The notes: generated by a model from the letters alone, not told the origin. 64,000 nt of DNA from Pseudomonas atagonensis (GCF_011369485.1 NZ_VXCA01000017.1:124001-188000), one strand, 5' to 3'; shown: positions 1 through 12,050, counted from the stretch's first letter. Translations and numbers: made by a program.

Positions 1-444
1 CTGCTGCGCACGCCGCTCAATCAGCGTTATCAGTTCGGCAGCACCAACGTCATCCCGCTGCAAGCGCAGATCAAGGATGACTGGGCCGACAACCTGATCG
101 GCGCGCAATACCTGGAAATGCCCAAAGGCTCGCACACCCGCGTGCGCCTGACCGTGCGCTCGGTCGATCCGCAACAGGCGGCGTACATCCAGCTCAAGGC
201 CAAGGAGTTTGAGCAGGACGTGCAACTCGGGTTGCCCACCGAGATGGTCGCCACGGCGGATCAACCGCTGGAAATGGATTTCAGTTTCGACAACCCGCAA
301 CAGCGCAAGGCGTTTTCGTTTCACTTGTTGGGGTATGGCTTGGGGGCAGTGGAAGTGACGGACTTCAGTGTGATTACTGAAGTACCGGGGCAGGAGGATT
401 TGCTCGACGACATTGTGGAGGATGAAACGGCACAGTCGAGTTGA
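1..444 (+). CDS. C-terminal part of an unrecognised protein (partial at the window edge)
   Basis: The reading frame is open from base 1 to the TGA at 442-444, giving at least 147 residues; the true start lies upstream of the window. The visible part looks like a soluble beta-rich domain with many T/V/R alternations (for example RVRLTVRSV) and a very acidic tail (DLLDDIVEDE). I see no catalytic motif, membrane segment or metal site. It reads in the same direction as katG but is separated from it by 130 bases with two overlapping dyads, so co-transcription is not clear. I do not recognise the family. That it is coding is likely from the continuous frame and codon use; the function is unknown. 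Confidence 0.6.
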   Translation: MLRTPLNQRYQFGSTNVIPLQAQIKDDWADNLIGAQYLEMPKGSHTRVRLTVRSVDPQQAAYIQLKAKEFEQDVQLGLPTEMVATADQPLEMDFSFDNPQQRKAFSFHLLGYGLGAVEVTDFSVITEVPGQEDLLDDIVEDETAQSS

Positions 445-476
445 GTCTGTTTGAAAGACTTTGCCTATGACCCACC

Positions 477-2845
<2,369 letters not shown>

Positions 2846-2856
2846 CGCAAAACAAC

Positions 2857-2945
2857 TGTGGGAGCGGGCTTGCTCGCGAAGGCGGTGTATCAGTCGACTT
2901 CTCTGTGTCTGATATACCGCCTTCGCGAGCAAGCCCGCTCCCACA
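2857..2945. repeat. REPIN hairpin between katG and pepN
   Basis: Two inverted REP sequences (TGTGGGAGCGGGCTTGCTCG and its complement) are joined by GGCGGTGTATCAG / CTGATATACCGCC, so the arms are about 37 bases with one mismatch around a 15-base loop. It sits between the convergent ends of katG and pepN and could act as a bidirectional transcription stop or mRNA stabiliser. Confidence 0.9.
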
Positions 2946-2957
2946 TTCAGTTATGCG

Positions 2958-5615
2958 TCAAGCCAGGCTCTTGCTAACGACTTCATACACATCGCTGGAC
3001 AACTGCCCCGACGCCAGAATCCGCTCCAGCTCGCCTTTCATCAACGCCTGACGAGCGTCGTCGTATTTGCGCCAGCGCGTCAGCGGCGCCAATTGGCGCG
3101 AAGCGATTTGCGGGTTGAAGCCGTTCAGTTCGATCACCAGATCCGCGAGGAAGCGATAGCCGGAGCCATCCGCCGCGTGGAAGTTGATCAGGTTCTGCCC
3201 GGCAAACGCACCGACCAGCGCACGCACCTTGTTCGGGTTCTTGATGTTGAACGCCGGGTGCTGCATCAGCGCCTTCACCCGTGCCAGACCGCCCGGCAAG
3301 GTGCTGCCGGCCTGGACGCTGAACCACTGATCCATGACCAGCGGATTGTCCTTGAAGTGCTCGGCGAAACTCGCCAGCGCCAGTGCTTTCTGCTCTTCGA
3401 ACGGCGAGTTGACCAACACCGCCAGTGCGGTCAGGCGTTCAGTCATGTTGTCGGCCGTCTCGAATTGCTCCAGTGCCGCCGCCAACACTTGCGGCTTGCC
3501 ACTGAGCATCAGGTACGAGAGCGCAATGTTTTGCAGCGCACGACGGGCGAAATGTTCGGCTTCGGCCACGTACGGGGTCTGCTTCGACAGGTCGCGGTTG
3601 GCCTGATAACGCAGCCACAGCGCTTCGAACAGGTTATCCGCCAACTGTTTGCGGGCGAACTCGCGAGCGATATGGATGGCGTCGACGTCCGCCACTTCAC
3701 TGATTTCGGTGAGGTACGCCTCGCCCGGCAGCGACAGCATTTCGGCAACCATGGCCTGATCCAGCGACTCATCGGACAGCACTGTTTTCAGCGCCGAAAT
3801 CAGCCGCGGATCGAGCACCAGACTCTCGCCCTTCTGCTGCTGGGCGATCAGTTCTTGCAGCACCTGCACCGACAGTTGCTGACCGGCATCCCAGCGGTTG
3901 AAGCCGTCGCTGTCGTGCTGCATCAGGAACATCAGTTGATCGCGGTTGTACGGGAAGCTCAGTTTTACCGGTGCCGAGAAGCCGCGCAGTAGTGAAGGCA
4001 GCGGCTGCTCTGTGACATCCACGAAAGTGAAAGTCTGCTCGGCTTCAGTCACCGAGATGACGCGGGTATTGCCTTGAGCCGAGGCCTCACCGGCCAGGCG
4101 CAGGGCAATTTCGTTGCCGTTGCTGTCCAGCAGGCCCAGTTCGACCGGGATCACGAACGGCAACTTTTCAACTTTGTCCGGGGTTTCCGGGCAGCTCTGG
4201 CGGAAGGTCAGGCTGTAGGTTTTCGCCTCAGCGTCGTAAGACTCGCTCACCGCCAGACGTGGCGTGCCGGCCTGGCTGTACCAGCGCTTGAACTGGGTCA
4301 AGTCAACGCCGTTGGCATCTTCCATCGCCTTGATGAAATCGTCACAGGTCACTGCCTGACCATCGTGGCGTTCGAAGTAAAGGTCGCTGCCCTTGCGGAA
4401 GCCTTCGGCGCCCAGCAAGGTGTGGATCATACCGACCACTTCCGAACCCTTTTCGTAGACGGTCAGGGTGTAGAAGTTGGAAATTTCGATGAAGCTGTCC
4501 GGGCGCACCGCGTGGGCCATGGGACCGGCATCTTCGGCGAACTGGTGGGTACGCAGGTACGCCACGTCCTGAATGCGCTTGACCGTGGCCGAGTTCATGT
4601 CCGAGGAGAACCCGGCGTCGCGGAACACCGTGAAGCCTTCTTTCAGCGACAACTGGAACCAGTCACGGCAGGTCACGCGGTTGCCCGACCAGTTGTGGAA
4701 GTATTCGTGAGCGACGATCGCTTCAACGCGTTGATGCGCGGCGTCGGTGGCGGTTTCGGCGCGGGCCAGTACGGCGCTGGAGTTGAAGATGTTGAGGCCC
4801 TTGTTCTCCATCGCGCCCATGTTGAAGTCGTTGACGGCGACGATCATGAAGATGTCCAGATCGTACTCGCGACCGTAGACCTCTTCGTCCCAGCGCATCG
4901 ACTTCTTCAGGCTGTTCATTGCGTGCTGGCACTTGTCGATGTTTTCCGGCTCGACGTAAATGCGCAGCGCGACGTTGCGGTTGGTCATGGTGGTGAAGCT
5001 GTCTTCAACGCACCACAAGTCACCGGCCACCAGCGCGAACAGGTACGCCGGTTTCATGAACGGGTCTTCCCAGGTCGCCCAGTGCCGACCGTCTTCACCC
5101 GGGCCGCTAGCGATCGGGTTGCCGTTGGAGAGCAGCACCGGGTAGCTGTGCTGTTCGGCGACCACGGTGGTGGTGAACTTGCTCATCACGTCCGGACGGT
5201 CAAGGTAATAGGTGATCTTGCGAAAGCCTTCAGCCTCGCACTGGGTGCAAAACATCGTGCCGGACTTGTACAGGCCTTCCAGCGCGGTGTTGGTTTCCGG
5301 ATGGATCCTGACGCTGGTGTCGACCGTGAAGGTTTCGCTGGCCGGTTGCAGGGTCAGGTGATTCTCGGTCAGTTGGTAATCGTCGGCGCTCAGTTCCTGG
5401 TCTGCCAGGGTCACGGAGAGCAATTCCAGCTGCTGGCCGTCGAGCACCAGCGGCGGCAGGCCCGGGCCACGGGACGGGTTGCGGCGCATCACCAACTGCG
5501 CGTGCACCAGGCTGTGATCCTCGAACAACTCGAAGGTCAGGTGTGTTTCGTCGATCAGGTACTCGGGCGCCTGATAGTCCTTCAGGTAAATCATCTTCGG
5601 TTGTTCGGTACGCAT
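2958..5615 (-). CDS. pepN: Aminopeptidase N (M1 family)
   Basis: Cytoplasmic zinc aminopeptidase of 885 residues, the usual length for the gammaproteobacterial enzyme, removing N-terminal residues from peptides. The substrate-anchoring GAMEN motif (FNMGAMENKG) is followed by the zinc motif HEYFHNWSGN, with the third zinc ligand E in SLKEGFTVF; the rest is the DUF3458-type Ig-like and helical C-terminal domains. The ATG at 5615 follows AAGGA at 7 bases. Only 10 bases separate it from the end of the upstream DUF2797 gene, so it is probably the last gene of the operon that begins with nadK. Confidence 0.97.
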   Translation of the reverse strand: MRTEQPKMIYLKDYQAPEYLIDETHLTFELFEDHSLVHAQLVMRRNPSRGPGLPPLVLDGQQLELLSVTLADQELSADDYQLTENHLTLQPASETFTVDTSVRIHPETNTALEGLYKSGTMFCTQCEAEGFRKITYYLDRPDVMSKFTTTVVAEQHSYPVLLSNGNPIASGPGEDGRHWATWEDPFMKPAYLFALVAGDLWCVEDSFTTMTNRNVALRIYVEPENIDKCQHAMNSLKKSMRWDEEVYGREYDLDIFMIVAVNDFNMGAMENKGLNIFNSSAVLARAETATDAAHQRVEAIVAHEYFHNWSGNRVTCRDWFQLSLKEGFTVFRDAGFSSDMNSATVKRIQDVAYLRTHQFAEDAGPMAHAVRPDSFIEISNFYTLTVYEKGSEVVGMIHTLLGAEGFRKGSDLYFERHDGQAVTCDDFIKAMEDANGVDLTQFKRWYSQAGTPRLAVSESYDAEAKTYSLTFRQSCPETPDKVEKLPFVIPVELGLLDSNGNEIALRLAGEASAQGNTRVISVTEAEQTFTFVDVTEQPLPSLLRGFSAPVKLSFPYNRDQLMFLMQHDSDGFNRWDAGQQLSVQVLQELIAQQQKGESLVLDPRLISALKTVLSDESLDQAMVAEMLSLPGEAYLTEISEVADVDAIHIAREFARKQLADNLFEALWLRYQANRDLSKQTPYVAEAEHFARRALQNIALSYLMLSGKPQVLAAALEQFETADNMTERLTALAVLVNSPFEEQKALALASFAEHFKDNPLVMDQWFSVQAGSTLPGGLARVKALMQHPAFNIKNPNKVRALVGAFAGQNLINFHAADGSGYRFLADLVIELNGFNPQIASRQLAPLTRWRKYDDARQALMKGELERILASGQLSSDVYEVVSKSLA

Positions 5616-5625
5616 GCTGGAGTCC

Positions 5626-6456
5626 TTATTGATGCACGGCGAGCTGATAAGCCGTGTACTTGCGAATGTTGATCACGCCGGTGTCGAAGATCAGATATTG
5701 GCCCTTGATCCCCAGCAGCGTGCCTTCGGCAATCGGGTTTTTGTCCAGATTGAAACTGACGATTTTGGCCGGGTATTGCTCGACGGGATAGCGGATTTCC
5801 AGCGGTTCCACGTCGCGAATTGTCTGAATTGCCTGTAGGCCAAATCGCTGTTGCAAGCCCTGCAGGCCTTCGGCGCAGCTTTCAAACAACTGATCGCGCA
5901 CCTGCGCCAGATCGACGGCCACCGCATCGCCCTTAAGCAGTGCACGCCAGTTGGTCTTGTCGGCCACCTGACTGCGGAACAGGTCTTCAACGAAGCCCGA
6001 CTGCTGCCGTGTCGAAACGCGCATGATCGGCAACGCCTGACTCGCGCCCTGATCGAGCCAGCGAGTCGGCAATTGCGTAGCACGGGTGATGCCAACCTTG
6101 ATCCCCGACGAGTTGGCCAGGTAAACCACGTGGTCGGTCATGCAGAACTGCTCGCCCCACACCGGATCCCGGCAGGTTCCGGCCTCAAAGTGGCAGCGTT
6201 CCGGGCTCATGATGCAGATATCGCACTGCGCCAGTTTGGTCATGCACGGGTAGCAATAACCCTGGCTGAAACTGGTTTTGGTCTTACGCCCGCAATGGGT
6301 GCAGTGAATCGCCCCCAGGTATTCCAGACGCACCGTGGTGCCGATCAATGGATTGACCGGCACCTCGACGTCATCCAGACGAAACGCGTACTGCACGTTC
6401 GGCCCGTCCAGGTGCGCCGACATTTTGCTGATTGCACCGCGGCCAATCTCGATCAA
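5626..6456 (-). CDS. DUF2797 family protein with cysteine clusters
   Basis: Conserved protein of 276 residues belonging, by its sequence pattern, to the DUF2797 family. It carries zinc-binding-like pairs CTHC and CYPC, then CDIC, a further cysteine-rich patch (CHFEAGTC) and the conserved MTDHVVYLANSSG stretch. The molecular function of this family is not established. I choose the TTG at 6456 as start because TTGA overlaps the TGA stop of the upstream DUF1315 gene by 3 bases, which fits translational coupling, and the residues before it (from an ATG at 6513) are encoded entirely inside that gene. It is followed by pepN after 10 bases. Confidence 0.85.
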   Translation of the reverse strand: MIEIGRGAISKMSAHLDGPNVQYAFRLDDVEVPVNPLIGTTVRLEYLGAIHCTHCGRKTKTSFSQGYCYPCMTKLAQCDICIMSPERCHFEAGTCRDPVWGEQFCMTDHVVYLANSSGIKVGITRATQLPTRWLDQGASQALPIMRVSTRQQSGFVEDLFRSQVADKTNWRALLKGDAVAVDLAQVRDQLFESCAEGLQGLQQRFGLQAIQTIRDVEPLEIRYPVEQYPAKIVSFNLDKNPIAEGTLLGIKGQYLIFDTGVINIRKYTAYQLAVHQ

Positions 6457-6713
6457 TGGATGGCATCCGACTTGAACAGGATGTTCGGCACTTCGATCGA
6501 CTTCGACGCACATTCTTGCGGGCCCATGTAACCGGTGCGCTGTTCTTCAGGCAGGTTCTGGATTTCCCAGGCGATCATCGCCTGCAACGACAATTCACGC
6601 TGCTCGGCGGTGAGTTTGCCACCGTCGGACCATTTGCCGATTTCCACGGCCAGTTTCAGGCTCTCGTAGATGTCCGGGGTGATGTTCTTGATCATTTCGT
6701 TAAAAGAGGACAT
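6453..6713 (-). CDS. DUF1315 family (YeaC-like) protein
   Basis: Small conserved protein of 86 residues, starting SSFNEMIKNITPDIYESL and ending in a region with the conserved GYMGPQEC patch. It matches the DUF1315/YeaC family, whose function is unknown. GGAG lies 9 bases before the ATG at 6713. It lies 33 bases downstream of the rhomboid protease gene, and its stop overlaps the likely TTG start of the DUF2797 gene, so the two proteins are probably made together. Confidence 0.88.
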   Translation of the reverse strand: MSSFNEMIKNITPDIYESLKLAVEIGKWSDGGKLTAEQRELSLQAMIAWEIQNLPEEQRTGYMGPQECASKSIEVPNILFKSDAIH

Positions 6714-6746
6714 CAGGGTCTCCGTGCTCTTTATTCACTGAAAATT

Positions 6747-7616
6747 TTAGGCGGCCAGTTTACGGCGGTTATACAAACCACCCAACAAACCGGTGAAGCA
6801 TCCGATGAGTAACCCGCCGACGTGGGCGGCGTTGGCGATCTGGCCGAAACCGATCATCGAGATCAGGCCGGACATGCACACCAGCAACCACACCAGCATC
6901 ATCACCAGCACGCCACGCGGCAGGCGATAAGCCGGGTTTGGCGCCAGCAACTGGAATATCCAGCAGTGCCCAAGCAGACCGTAAAGCACGCCGGACAAGC
7001 CGCCAAACAGGGTCGGGCCGCTCCAGGCGAACTGTGCGTAGTTGGAAACGAGGCTGAACAGCAAGGTCAGACCGATCAGATTGATACTGCCCTGACGCGA
7101 CTCGATGCGCCGCCCCAGTTCCCAGTACCACATGCCGTTCATGGCCAGGTGCAGGATGCCAAAGTGGATCAGCATCGGCGTGACCAGCCGCCACCACTGC
7201 CCTGCCGCAAGGCTGTCTTCCAGCGGCGTGAAGTGGATGTAGTCGCCGATCACCCGGAAGTCGAGAAAGGTCAGCCAGCGCAGGGTTTCGAGGTTGTCGC
7301 CGAGAAAGGTCAGGCCGGCGACGATCAGGCACAGCAATAGAATAAACCCGGTGGCTTTGGCGTATTTCAGCTGTTCGGCGAAACTCGGGCGCTTTAGGGG
7401 CTGCGCGACCGGTATGTCCAGTTGCTGATCGGGATCACCGGCGGGAAAGCGCTCGTACAGCGAGCGCACGTCGTCGCTGATCTCCGAGGGCACCCACAAC
7501 ACCTGTTCACCGGCCTCTTCGCTGACGCGATGTGGCACTTGCATGCGTTGCAGCAGTTTGACGAAACCGCTCAGATCCGCCGCCAGCGGCAGACGCAAAA
7601 CCGCGACCGAACTCAT
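6747..7616 (-). CDS. glpG: Rhomboid family intramembrane serine protease
   Basis: Integral membrane protease of 289 residues that cuts transmembrane segments. A soluble N-terminal region (about 1-88, GlpG cytoplasmic-domain-like) precedes six membrane segments. The catalytic pair is S208 in GGLSGVLYG and H265 in AAHVGG; the oxyanion-supporting H156 and N160 lie in HLAMNGMWYWELG. The start overlaps the end of the upstream phosphoesterase gene by 4 bases (ATGA), indicating coupling. The physiological substrate in Pseudomonas is not known. Confidence 0.93.
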   Translation of the reverse strand: MSSVAVLRLPLAADLSGFVKLLQRMQVPHRVSEEAGEQVLWVPSEISDDVRSLYERFPAGDPDQQLDIPVAQPLKRPSFAEQLKYAKATGFILLLCLIVAGLTFLGDNLETLRWLTFLDFRVIGDYIHFTPLEDSLAAGQWWRLVTPMLIHFGILHLAMNGMWYWELGRRIESRQGSINLIGLTLLFSLVSNYAQFAWSGPTLFGGLSGVLYGLLGHCWIFQLLAPNPAYRLPRGVLVMMLVWLLVCMSGLISMIGFGQIANAAHVGGLLIGCFTGLLGGLYNRRKLAA

Positions 7617-8584
7617 TGCAGTACCTCCGGCCGCTCGACATCGACCCAGACAAATTTATGCGGATCCAGACGCGTTTCCTGATCCAGACGATAGGCCACC
7701 AGTTTGCCGTAGAGCACCGCGCTGTAATCCAGACACGCGAGGTTCGGACGGATCGGCGCCGGTTTGCCGCTGCGCCAGTAGTGGCCGACGAACAGCAAAG
7801 GCTCGTCGACGCCGTAGCGCAGCAGGTTGTTTTTCTCACTGGAGGTCAGTGGTTTTTGCGCCACCGGCTCAGGCAAGGCATCGGGCTGAAAGACGATGTC
7901 GCCGTAGGTCTGCGGATCATCTTCCCAGAACTTGGTGCGGAAGAACGAACGCACCAGACCGTCGCCGCTGGTCATGGTCAAACCATCCGGCAGGCGCATG
8001 TCGGTGCCGCGCAGCAAGCGGTCAAACACCGTGCAGGCAAAACTGCCCGGGACGGCGGACGATTGCAGGAAGTGCTCGTCGATACAGCCATTCGGAAACA
8101 GCGCACGCAACGGCTCGATCAGACCGGCATCCCAGCAGGCATGCACGACCCGGAAACGTCCGGCATCGACAAACAGTGGAAGGTCGTAGAACCAGCGCTG
8201 GAAGTCGTGCCAGTCGCCGGGATGGTCTTCGAACTGGGTCAGGGTTTCGTGCAGCAGACGCGCGTGGCGCGGCGTGTGTTCGCGGACGAACTGCTTGCCG
8301 CTGCCCGGTAGCGCCGGCGTGCTCCAGCCCAAGGCGTTGAATTCGTGGTTGCCCATGATGCACAAGGCCTGGCCGGCCTCGACCATGTCGTGGACGATGT
8401 GCAGCGCCTCGCGAATCCGCGGGCCACGGTCGATGATGTCGCCGACAAACACGGCCATGCGCGATGGGTGCCGCCAGACCCCGCCCTGCTTGTGATAACC
8501 GAGCCGGTCAAGCAAGTGCTCCAGGGTCAGGGCGCATCCGTGCACGTCACCAATCAAGTCATAACTGCGCGCGGGATCGAGCAT
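7613..8584 (-). CDS. Calcineurin-like metallophosphoesterase
   Basis: Protein of 323 residues with the full two-metal phosphoesterase signature: GDVHG (D13, H15), GDIIDRG (48-54) and GNHE (78-81), as in PrpE, PphA and bis(5'-nucleosyl)-tetraphosphatase (ApaH) relatives. C-terminal residues include FVGHYWRSG with the further metal-binding histidine. It may dephosphorylate proteins or cleave dinucleoside polyphosphates; the sequence alone does not decide. Its ATG at 8584 overlaps the TGA of nadK (TGATG) and its end overlaps the rhomboid gene, so it sits in the middle of a tightly coupled operon. Confidence 0.88.
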   Translation of the reverse strand: MLDPARSYDLIGDVHGCALTLEHLLDRLGYHKQGGVWRHPSRMAVFVGDIIDRGPRIREALHIVHDMVEAGQALCIMGNHEFNALGWSTPALPGSGKQFVREHTPRHARLLHETLTQFEDHPGDWHDFQRWFYDLPLFVDAGRFRVVHACWDAGLIEPLRALFPNGCIDEHFLQSSAVPGSFACTVFDRLLRGTDMRLPDGLTMTSGDGLVRSFFRTKFWEDDPQTYGDIVFQPDALPEPVAQKPLTSSEKNNLLRYGVDEPLLFVGHYWRSGKPAPIRPNLACLDYSAVLYGKLVAYRLDQETRLDPHKFVWVDVERPEVLQ

Positions 8585-9474
8585 CAGTCGCCTCCACCAC
8601 CCAACTTGCTGCCCCAGCCGAGCTTGGTCCGGCAGACTTCGTAGTAGTTGTGGTCGAGCGGGTGAATCAGCCGCAGCTTCTGTGCTTTCTTGCTGACGGT
8701 GATGGTGTCGCCCGGCGCGCAGGTGAAGTGGTTCTGCCCGTCGCAGGAGACTTGCGGGTAAATCTGCATATCTTTGGACACGACGATTTTCAGCTCACTG
8801 TTGCCATCGACCACAATTGGCCTGCTGGACAACATATGGGGGTACATCGGCACGATCACAATGGCATCGAGCTTGGGATGCATGATCGGCCCGCCCGCCG
8901 ACAACGCGTACGCGGTGGAACCGGTCGGCGTCGCAACGATCAGGCCGTCGGCCTTCTGACTGCAGACGAACTGGCCGTCGATGTACAGCTCGAACTCGAT
9001 CATCCGCGTCGATTTGCCGGGGTGCAGCACGACGTCGTTGAGTGCATCGCCCTGGCCGATGGCTTCACCGTGGCGGCGAACTTCAGCCTGCAACAGGAAG
9101 CGGTTTTCCACCAGATAATGGCCGTCGAGCACCTTGGCGACTTCGACTTCCAGCTCATCCGGACGAATGTCAGTGAGGAAACCGAGGCTGCCCCGGTTGA
9201 TCCCCAGCACCGGAATATTGTGCTTGGCCAGCGCCCGGGCAGCACCGAGCAGGCTGCCGTCACCGCCAACGACGATGACCATGTCGCAGACTTCGCCGAG
9301 CATCTTGCGCGACGAGGTTTGCAGGCCGTGGCCCGGAAGGACTTCGGCAATGGTGTCTTCGAGGATCACATGCAGGTGACGATCGAGCAGAAACCGTTTC
9401 AGTCGGCGGACGGTATCCAGCACCTGGGAACTGCCCAGGCGACCGATGATGCCGATATTACGAAATTGCTCCAT
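8584..9474 (-). CDS. nadK: NAD kinase
   Basis: ATP-dependent NAD kinase of 296 residues that makes NADP. It shows the diagnostic GGDGS (70-74), the NRGSLGFLTD motif and the C-terminal GSTAYALSAGGP stretch of the NAD-binding site. The ATG at 9474 is chosen rather than an upstream ATG at 9510 because the sequence MEQFRNIGIIG is the family's usual beginning. It is the first gene of the run nadK - phosphoesterase - glpG - DUF1315 - DUF2797 - pepN. The 115 bases to the divergent DUF1853 gene must contain both promoters. Confidence 0.96.
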   Translation of the reverse strand: MEQFRNIGIIGRLGSSQVLDTVRRLKRFLLDRHLHVILEDTIAEVLPGHGLQTSSRKMLGEVCDMVIVVGGDGSLLGAARALAKHNIPVLGINRGSLGFLTDIRPDELEVEVAKVLDGHYLVENRFLLQAEVRRHGEAIGQGDALNDVVLHPGKSTRMIEFELYIDGQFVCSQKADGLIVATPTGSTAYALSAGGPIMHPKLDAIVIVPMYPHMLSSRPIVVDGNSELKIVVSKDMQIYPQVSCDGQNHFTCAPGDTITVSKKAQKLRLIHPLDHNYYEVCRTKLGWGSKLGGGGD

Positions 9475-9589
9475 GGGACCTCTGCGGACAATCGAAAACG
9501 CGAAAAGCACGATTATGGGCGAAAGCCTGCGATAGACAAAATCCTTTCAGCCTCAAGGGCGCGCTCGTGTTTAAGGCTATGCTCGCAAG

Positions 9590-10540
9590 ATGATCCTATT
9601 TCCCGACCTGCTGCAGTTGCCCCACCAGTTACGCCATCCCGAAGTGCGCGATCTGGCGTGGGTGATCCTCGCCCCACCGATGCTCGCCAGCACCCCGTGG
9701 CCGCAACGCCACCCGCTGGCCGGCAGCGACTGGGTGCATGATCCCGAGCGCCTGGAACACTGGCTGCGCCAACTCGACCGCGACAGTTACGGCTTGCTGC
9801 ACTGGCTCTCCCAGGCGCGCACCCGGCGTCTGGGTCTGTATTACGAGCGACTGTGGCAGTTTGTCGTGGAGCACGCGCCGGGCATCGAACTGATCGCGGC
9901 GAACCTGCCGATCCGCCGCGAAGGCCATACCCTCGGTGAACTGGACATGCTGCTGCGCGACCGCGACGGCGTGCACCACCTGGAACTGGCAATCAAACTC
10001 TACCTCGGCCCACAGAACGGCGATGGCCACGATCCGGCGCAGTGGCTGGGTCCGGGCTGCCACGATCGACTGGACCGAAAACTGGCGCACCTGGCCGAGC
10101 ATCAACTGCCGATCTCGGCCCGCCCGGAAAGCCGCGACGTGCTGGCAACGCTGGACATCGAAGCCTTCAATGCGCACCTGTGGCTGGGCGGCTACCTGCT
10201 GTACCCATGGCCCGGCCGTTCCGCCTCGCCGACAGGCGCCCATCCGCAGCACCTGCGCGGCAGTTGGCTGCATCAGAAAGACTGGCCAGCCTTCATGCCC
10301 CAACGTCCCGCCGGCCGCTGGCAACCCCTGCCCCGCCACGCCTGGCTAGCGCCCGCGCAATACCCGGGGGATCAGACCTGGACGCCGGAACATTTACAGA
10401 AGTGGCTGCAGGATCTGGAACCGCTGGCGCCGGCGCAACTGATGGTGAGATTGATCGAAAATGCCAGGGGCGAATGGGAAGAAGCGGAGCGCTTGTTCCT
10501 GGTGTCGGATTTTTGGCCGAATGTACCGGGGCAATCCTGA
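9590..10540 (+). CDS. DUF1853 family protein
   Basis: Conserved protein of 316 residues, matching the DUF1853 family in length and in features such as [11 protein letters not shown], the [11 protein letters not shown] stretch and the [11 protein letters not shown] strand. The E-x-D/E-x-K spacing (E in LGELD, then ELAIKLYL) resembles a PD-(D/E)xK nuclease-type core, but that is inference and no activity is established. It is transcribed divergently from nadK and followed by a REP fragment and another repeat. Confidence 0.82.
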   Translation: MILFPDLLQLPHQLRHPEVRDLAWVILAPPMLASTPWPQRHPLAGSDWVHDPERLEHWLRQLDRDSYGLLHWLSQARTRRLGLYYERLWQFVVEHAPGIELIAANLPIRREGHTLGELDMLLRDRDGVHHLELAIKLYLGPQNGDGHDPAQWLGPGCHDRLDRKLAHLAEHQLPISARPESRDVLATLDIEAFNAHLWLGGYLLYPWPGRSASPTGAHPQHLRGSWLHQKDWPAFMPQRPAGRWQPLPRHAWLAPAQYPGDQTWTPEHLQKWLQDLEPLAPAQLMVRLIENARGEWEEAERLFLVSDFWPNVPGQS

Positions 10541-10562
10541 GGTTCGAAGCGCCTGAACCGAC

Positions 10563-10590
10563 GCCTTCGGGAGCAAGCCCCCTCCCACAG
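10563..10590. repeat. Single REP sequence
   Basis: A lone REP half (GCCTTCGGGAGCAAGCCC...CTCCCAC), without an inverted partner, lies just after the DUF1853 gene. Confidence 0.7.
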
Positions 10591-10644
10591 GGGGACGGAG
10601 CACAACCGAAGGAACCCGAGCCCAGGCGAGGGCCGTACGTCAGG

Positions 10645-10718
10645 GTGAAGACCTTTGCTTACTTTGGGCTGGGCCGGCATTCCGGCGTTTGCCAAAGTAA
10701 GTCGCCGCCAGGCGAAAC
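10645..10718. repeat. Palindromic repeat of a third type (CTTACTTTGG / CCAAAGTAAG)
   Basis: GACCTTTGCTTACTTTGG and CCAAAGTAAGTCGCCG form the outer arms and GCCGGCATTCCGGC lies inside. The pattern resembles a widespread pseudomonad intergenic repeat whose core usually reads TTGGCGTTTGCCAA. It sits at the 3' end of the arsB-like gene and may help end transcription. Confidence 0.6.
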
Positions 10719-10720
10719 GG

Positions 10721-12004
10721 CTAAAGACCCAACCGCAAAGCCAACCCCGCCAACGTCACCAACAAAACCGGCACGGTCAAAACAATCCCGACCTTGAAGT
10801 AGTACCCCCAGCCAATCCTTATCCCCTTGCGCTCCAGCACATGCAGCCACAGCAAGGTCGCCAGACTGCCAATCGGGGTAATCTTCGGTCCCAGGTCGCT
10901 GCCGATCACATTGGCATAGATCATCGCCTCCTTGACCACCCCGCTCGCCTGACTCGCATCAATCGACAGCAGACCAATCAACACCGTCGGCAAATTATTC
11001 ATGATCGACGACAACAACGCCGTCAGCACCCCGGTCCCGAACGCCGCGCCCCACACGCCGTACCCGGCAAACACATCCAGCCACCCCGCCAGATACCCGG
11101 TCAACCCGGCATTGCGCAGGCCATAAACCACCAGATACATACCCAACGAGAAAATCACAATCTGCCACGGTGCTTCCTTCATCACCTTGCGCGTGGAAAT
11201 CTTGTGACCCCGGGCGGCAATCCCCAGAAGCAGCGCCGCGCACACCGCGGAAATCGCACTGATCGGAATCCCCAGCGGCTCCAGCGCAAAGCAGCCAACC
11301 AACAAAATCGCCAGCACGGCCCACCCGGCATAAAACGTGGCGGTGTCGTGAATCGCGGTTGCTGGATCCTCCAGTTGCTCAGGATCGTATGAAGCCGGAA
11401 TATCACGACGAAAAAACCACAGCAACATGCCCAGCGTCGCCGCAACACTGACGAAGTTCACCGGCACCATCACCGCTGCGTAGCGATTGAAGCCAATGTG
11501 AAAGAAGTCCGCCGAGACAATGTTGACCAGGTTCGACACCACCAGCGGCAGGCTCGCGGTGTCGGCAATAAAGCCTGCGCCCATGACAAACGCGAGCGTC
11601 GCGGCGGGCGAGAAACGCAGCGCCAGCAACATCGAAATGACAATCGGCGTGAGGATCAACGCCGCACCATCATTGGCGAACAGCGCCGACACCAGCGCCC
11701 CCAGCAGCACCATGAAGGCAAACAGCTTGCGCCCGCTACCGCGCCCCCACCGCGCGACGTGCAATGCGGCCCAGTTGAAGAACCCGGCTTCGTCGAGCAG
11801 CAGACTGATGATGATCAGCGCAACGAAGGTGCCCGTCGCGTTCCAGATGATCTGCCAGACCAGCGGAATATCGCTCCAGTGCACCACGCCGAAAATCAGC
11901 GCGAGCACAGCGCCCAGCGTTGCACTCCAGCCAACGCCGAGGCCTTTGGGTTGCCAGATGACAAGGGTGATGGTCAGCAGGAAAATCAGTGACGCAGCAA
12001 GCAT
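10721..12004 (-). CDS. arsB: ArsB-type arsenite / anion efflux transporter
   Basis: Inner-membrane protein of 427 residues with about 11-12 hydrophobic segments, similar in length and sequence pattern to ArsB, the arsenite/antimonite:proton antiporter. Typical pieces are [35 protein letters not shown] and [15 protein letters not shown]. No arsR, arsC or arsH lies nearby; the upstream gene is an FMN reductase of ChrR type (185 residues, shorter than ArsH). It could therefore transport a different anion. A palindromic repeat separates the two genes, so a joint transcript is uncertain. AAGG lies about 9-13 bases before the ATG. Confidence 0.85.
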   Translation of the reverse strand: MLAASLIFLLTITLVIWQPKGLGVGWSATLGAVLALIFGVVHWSDIPLVWQIIWNATGTFVALIIISLLLDEAGFFNWAALHVARWGRGSGRKLFAFMVLLGALVSALFANDGAALILTPIVISMLLALRFSPAATLAFVMGAGFIADTASLPLVVSNLVNIVSADFFHIGFNRYAAVMVPVNFVSVAATLGMLLWFFRRDIPASYDPEQLEDPATAIHDTATFYAGWAVLAILLVGCFALEPLGIPISAISAVCAALLLGIAARGHKISTRKVMKEAPWQIVIFSLGMYLVVYGLRNAGLTGYLAGWLDVFAGYGVWGAAFGTGVLTALLSSIMNNLPTVLIGLLSIDASQASGVVKEAMIYANVIGSDLGPKITPIGSLATLLWLHVLERKGIRIGWGYYFKVGIVLTVPVLLVTLAGLALRLGL

Positions 12005-12050
12005 TCACAACAACCTTGTTCAAGAAGACTTTCAGGGAAACGCAGCTTAC

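Noticed and set aside
4074..5672. Long plus-strand frame opposite pepN
   Set aside because: No domain pattern; the minus-strand frame encodes all PepN motifs.
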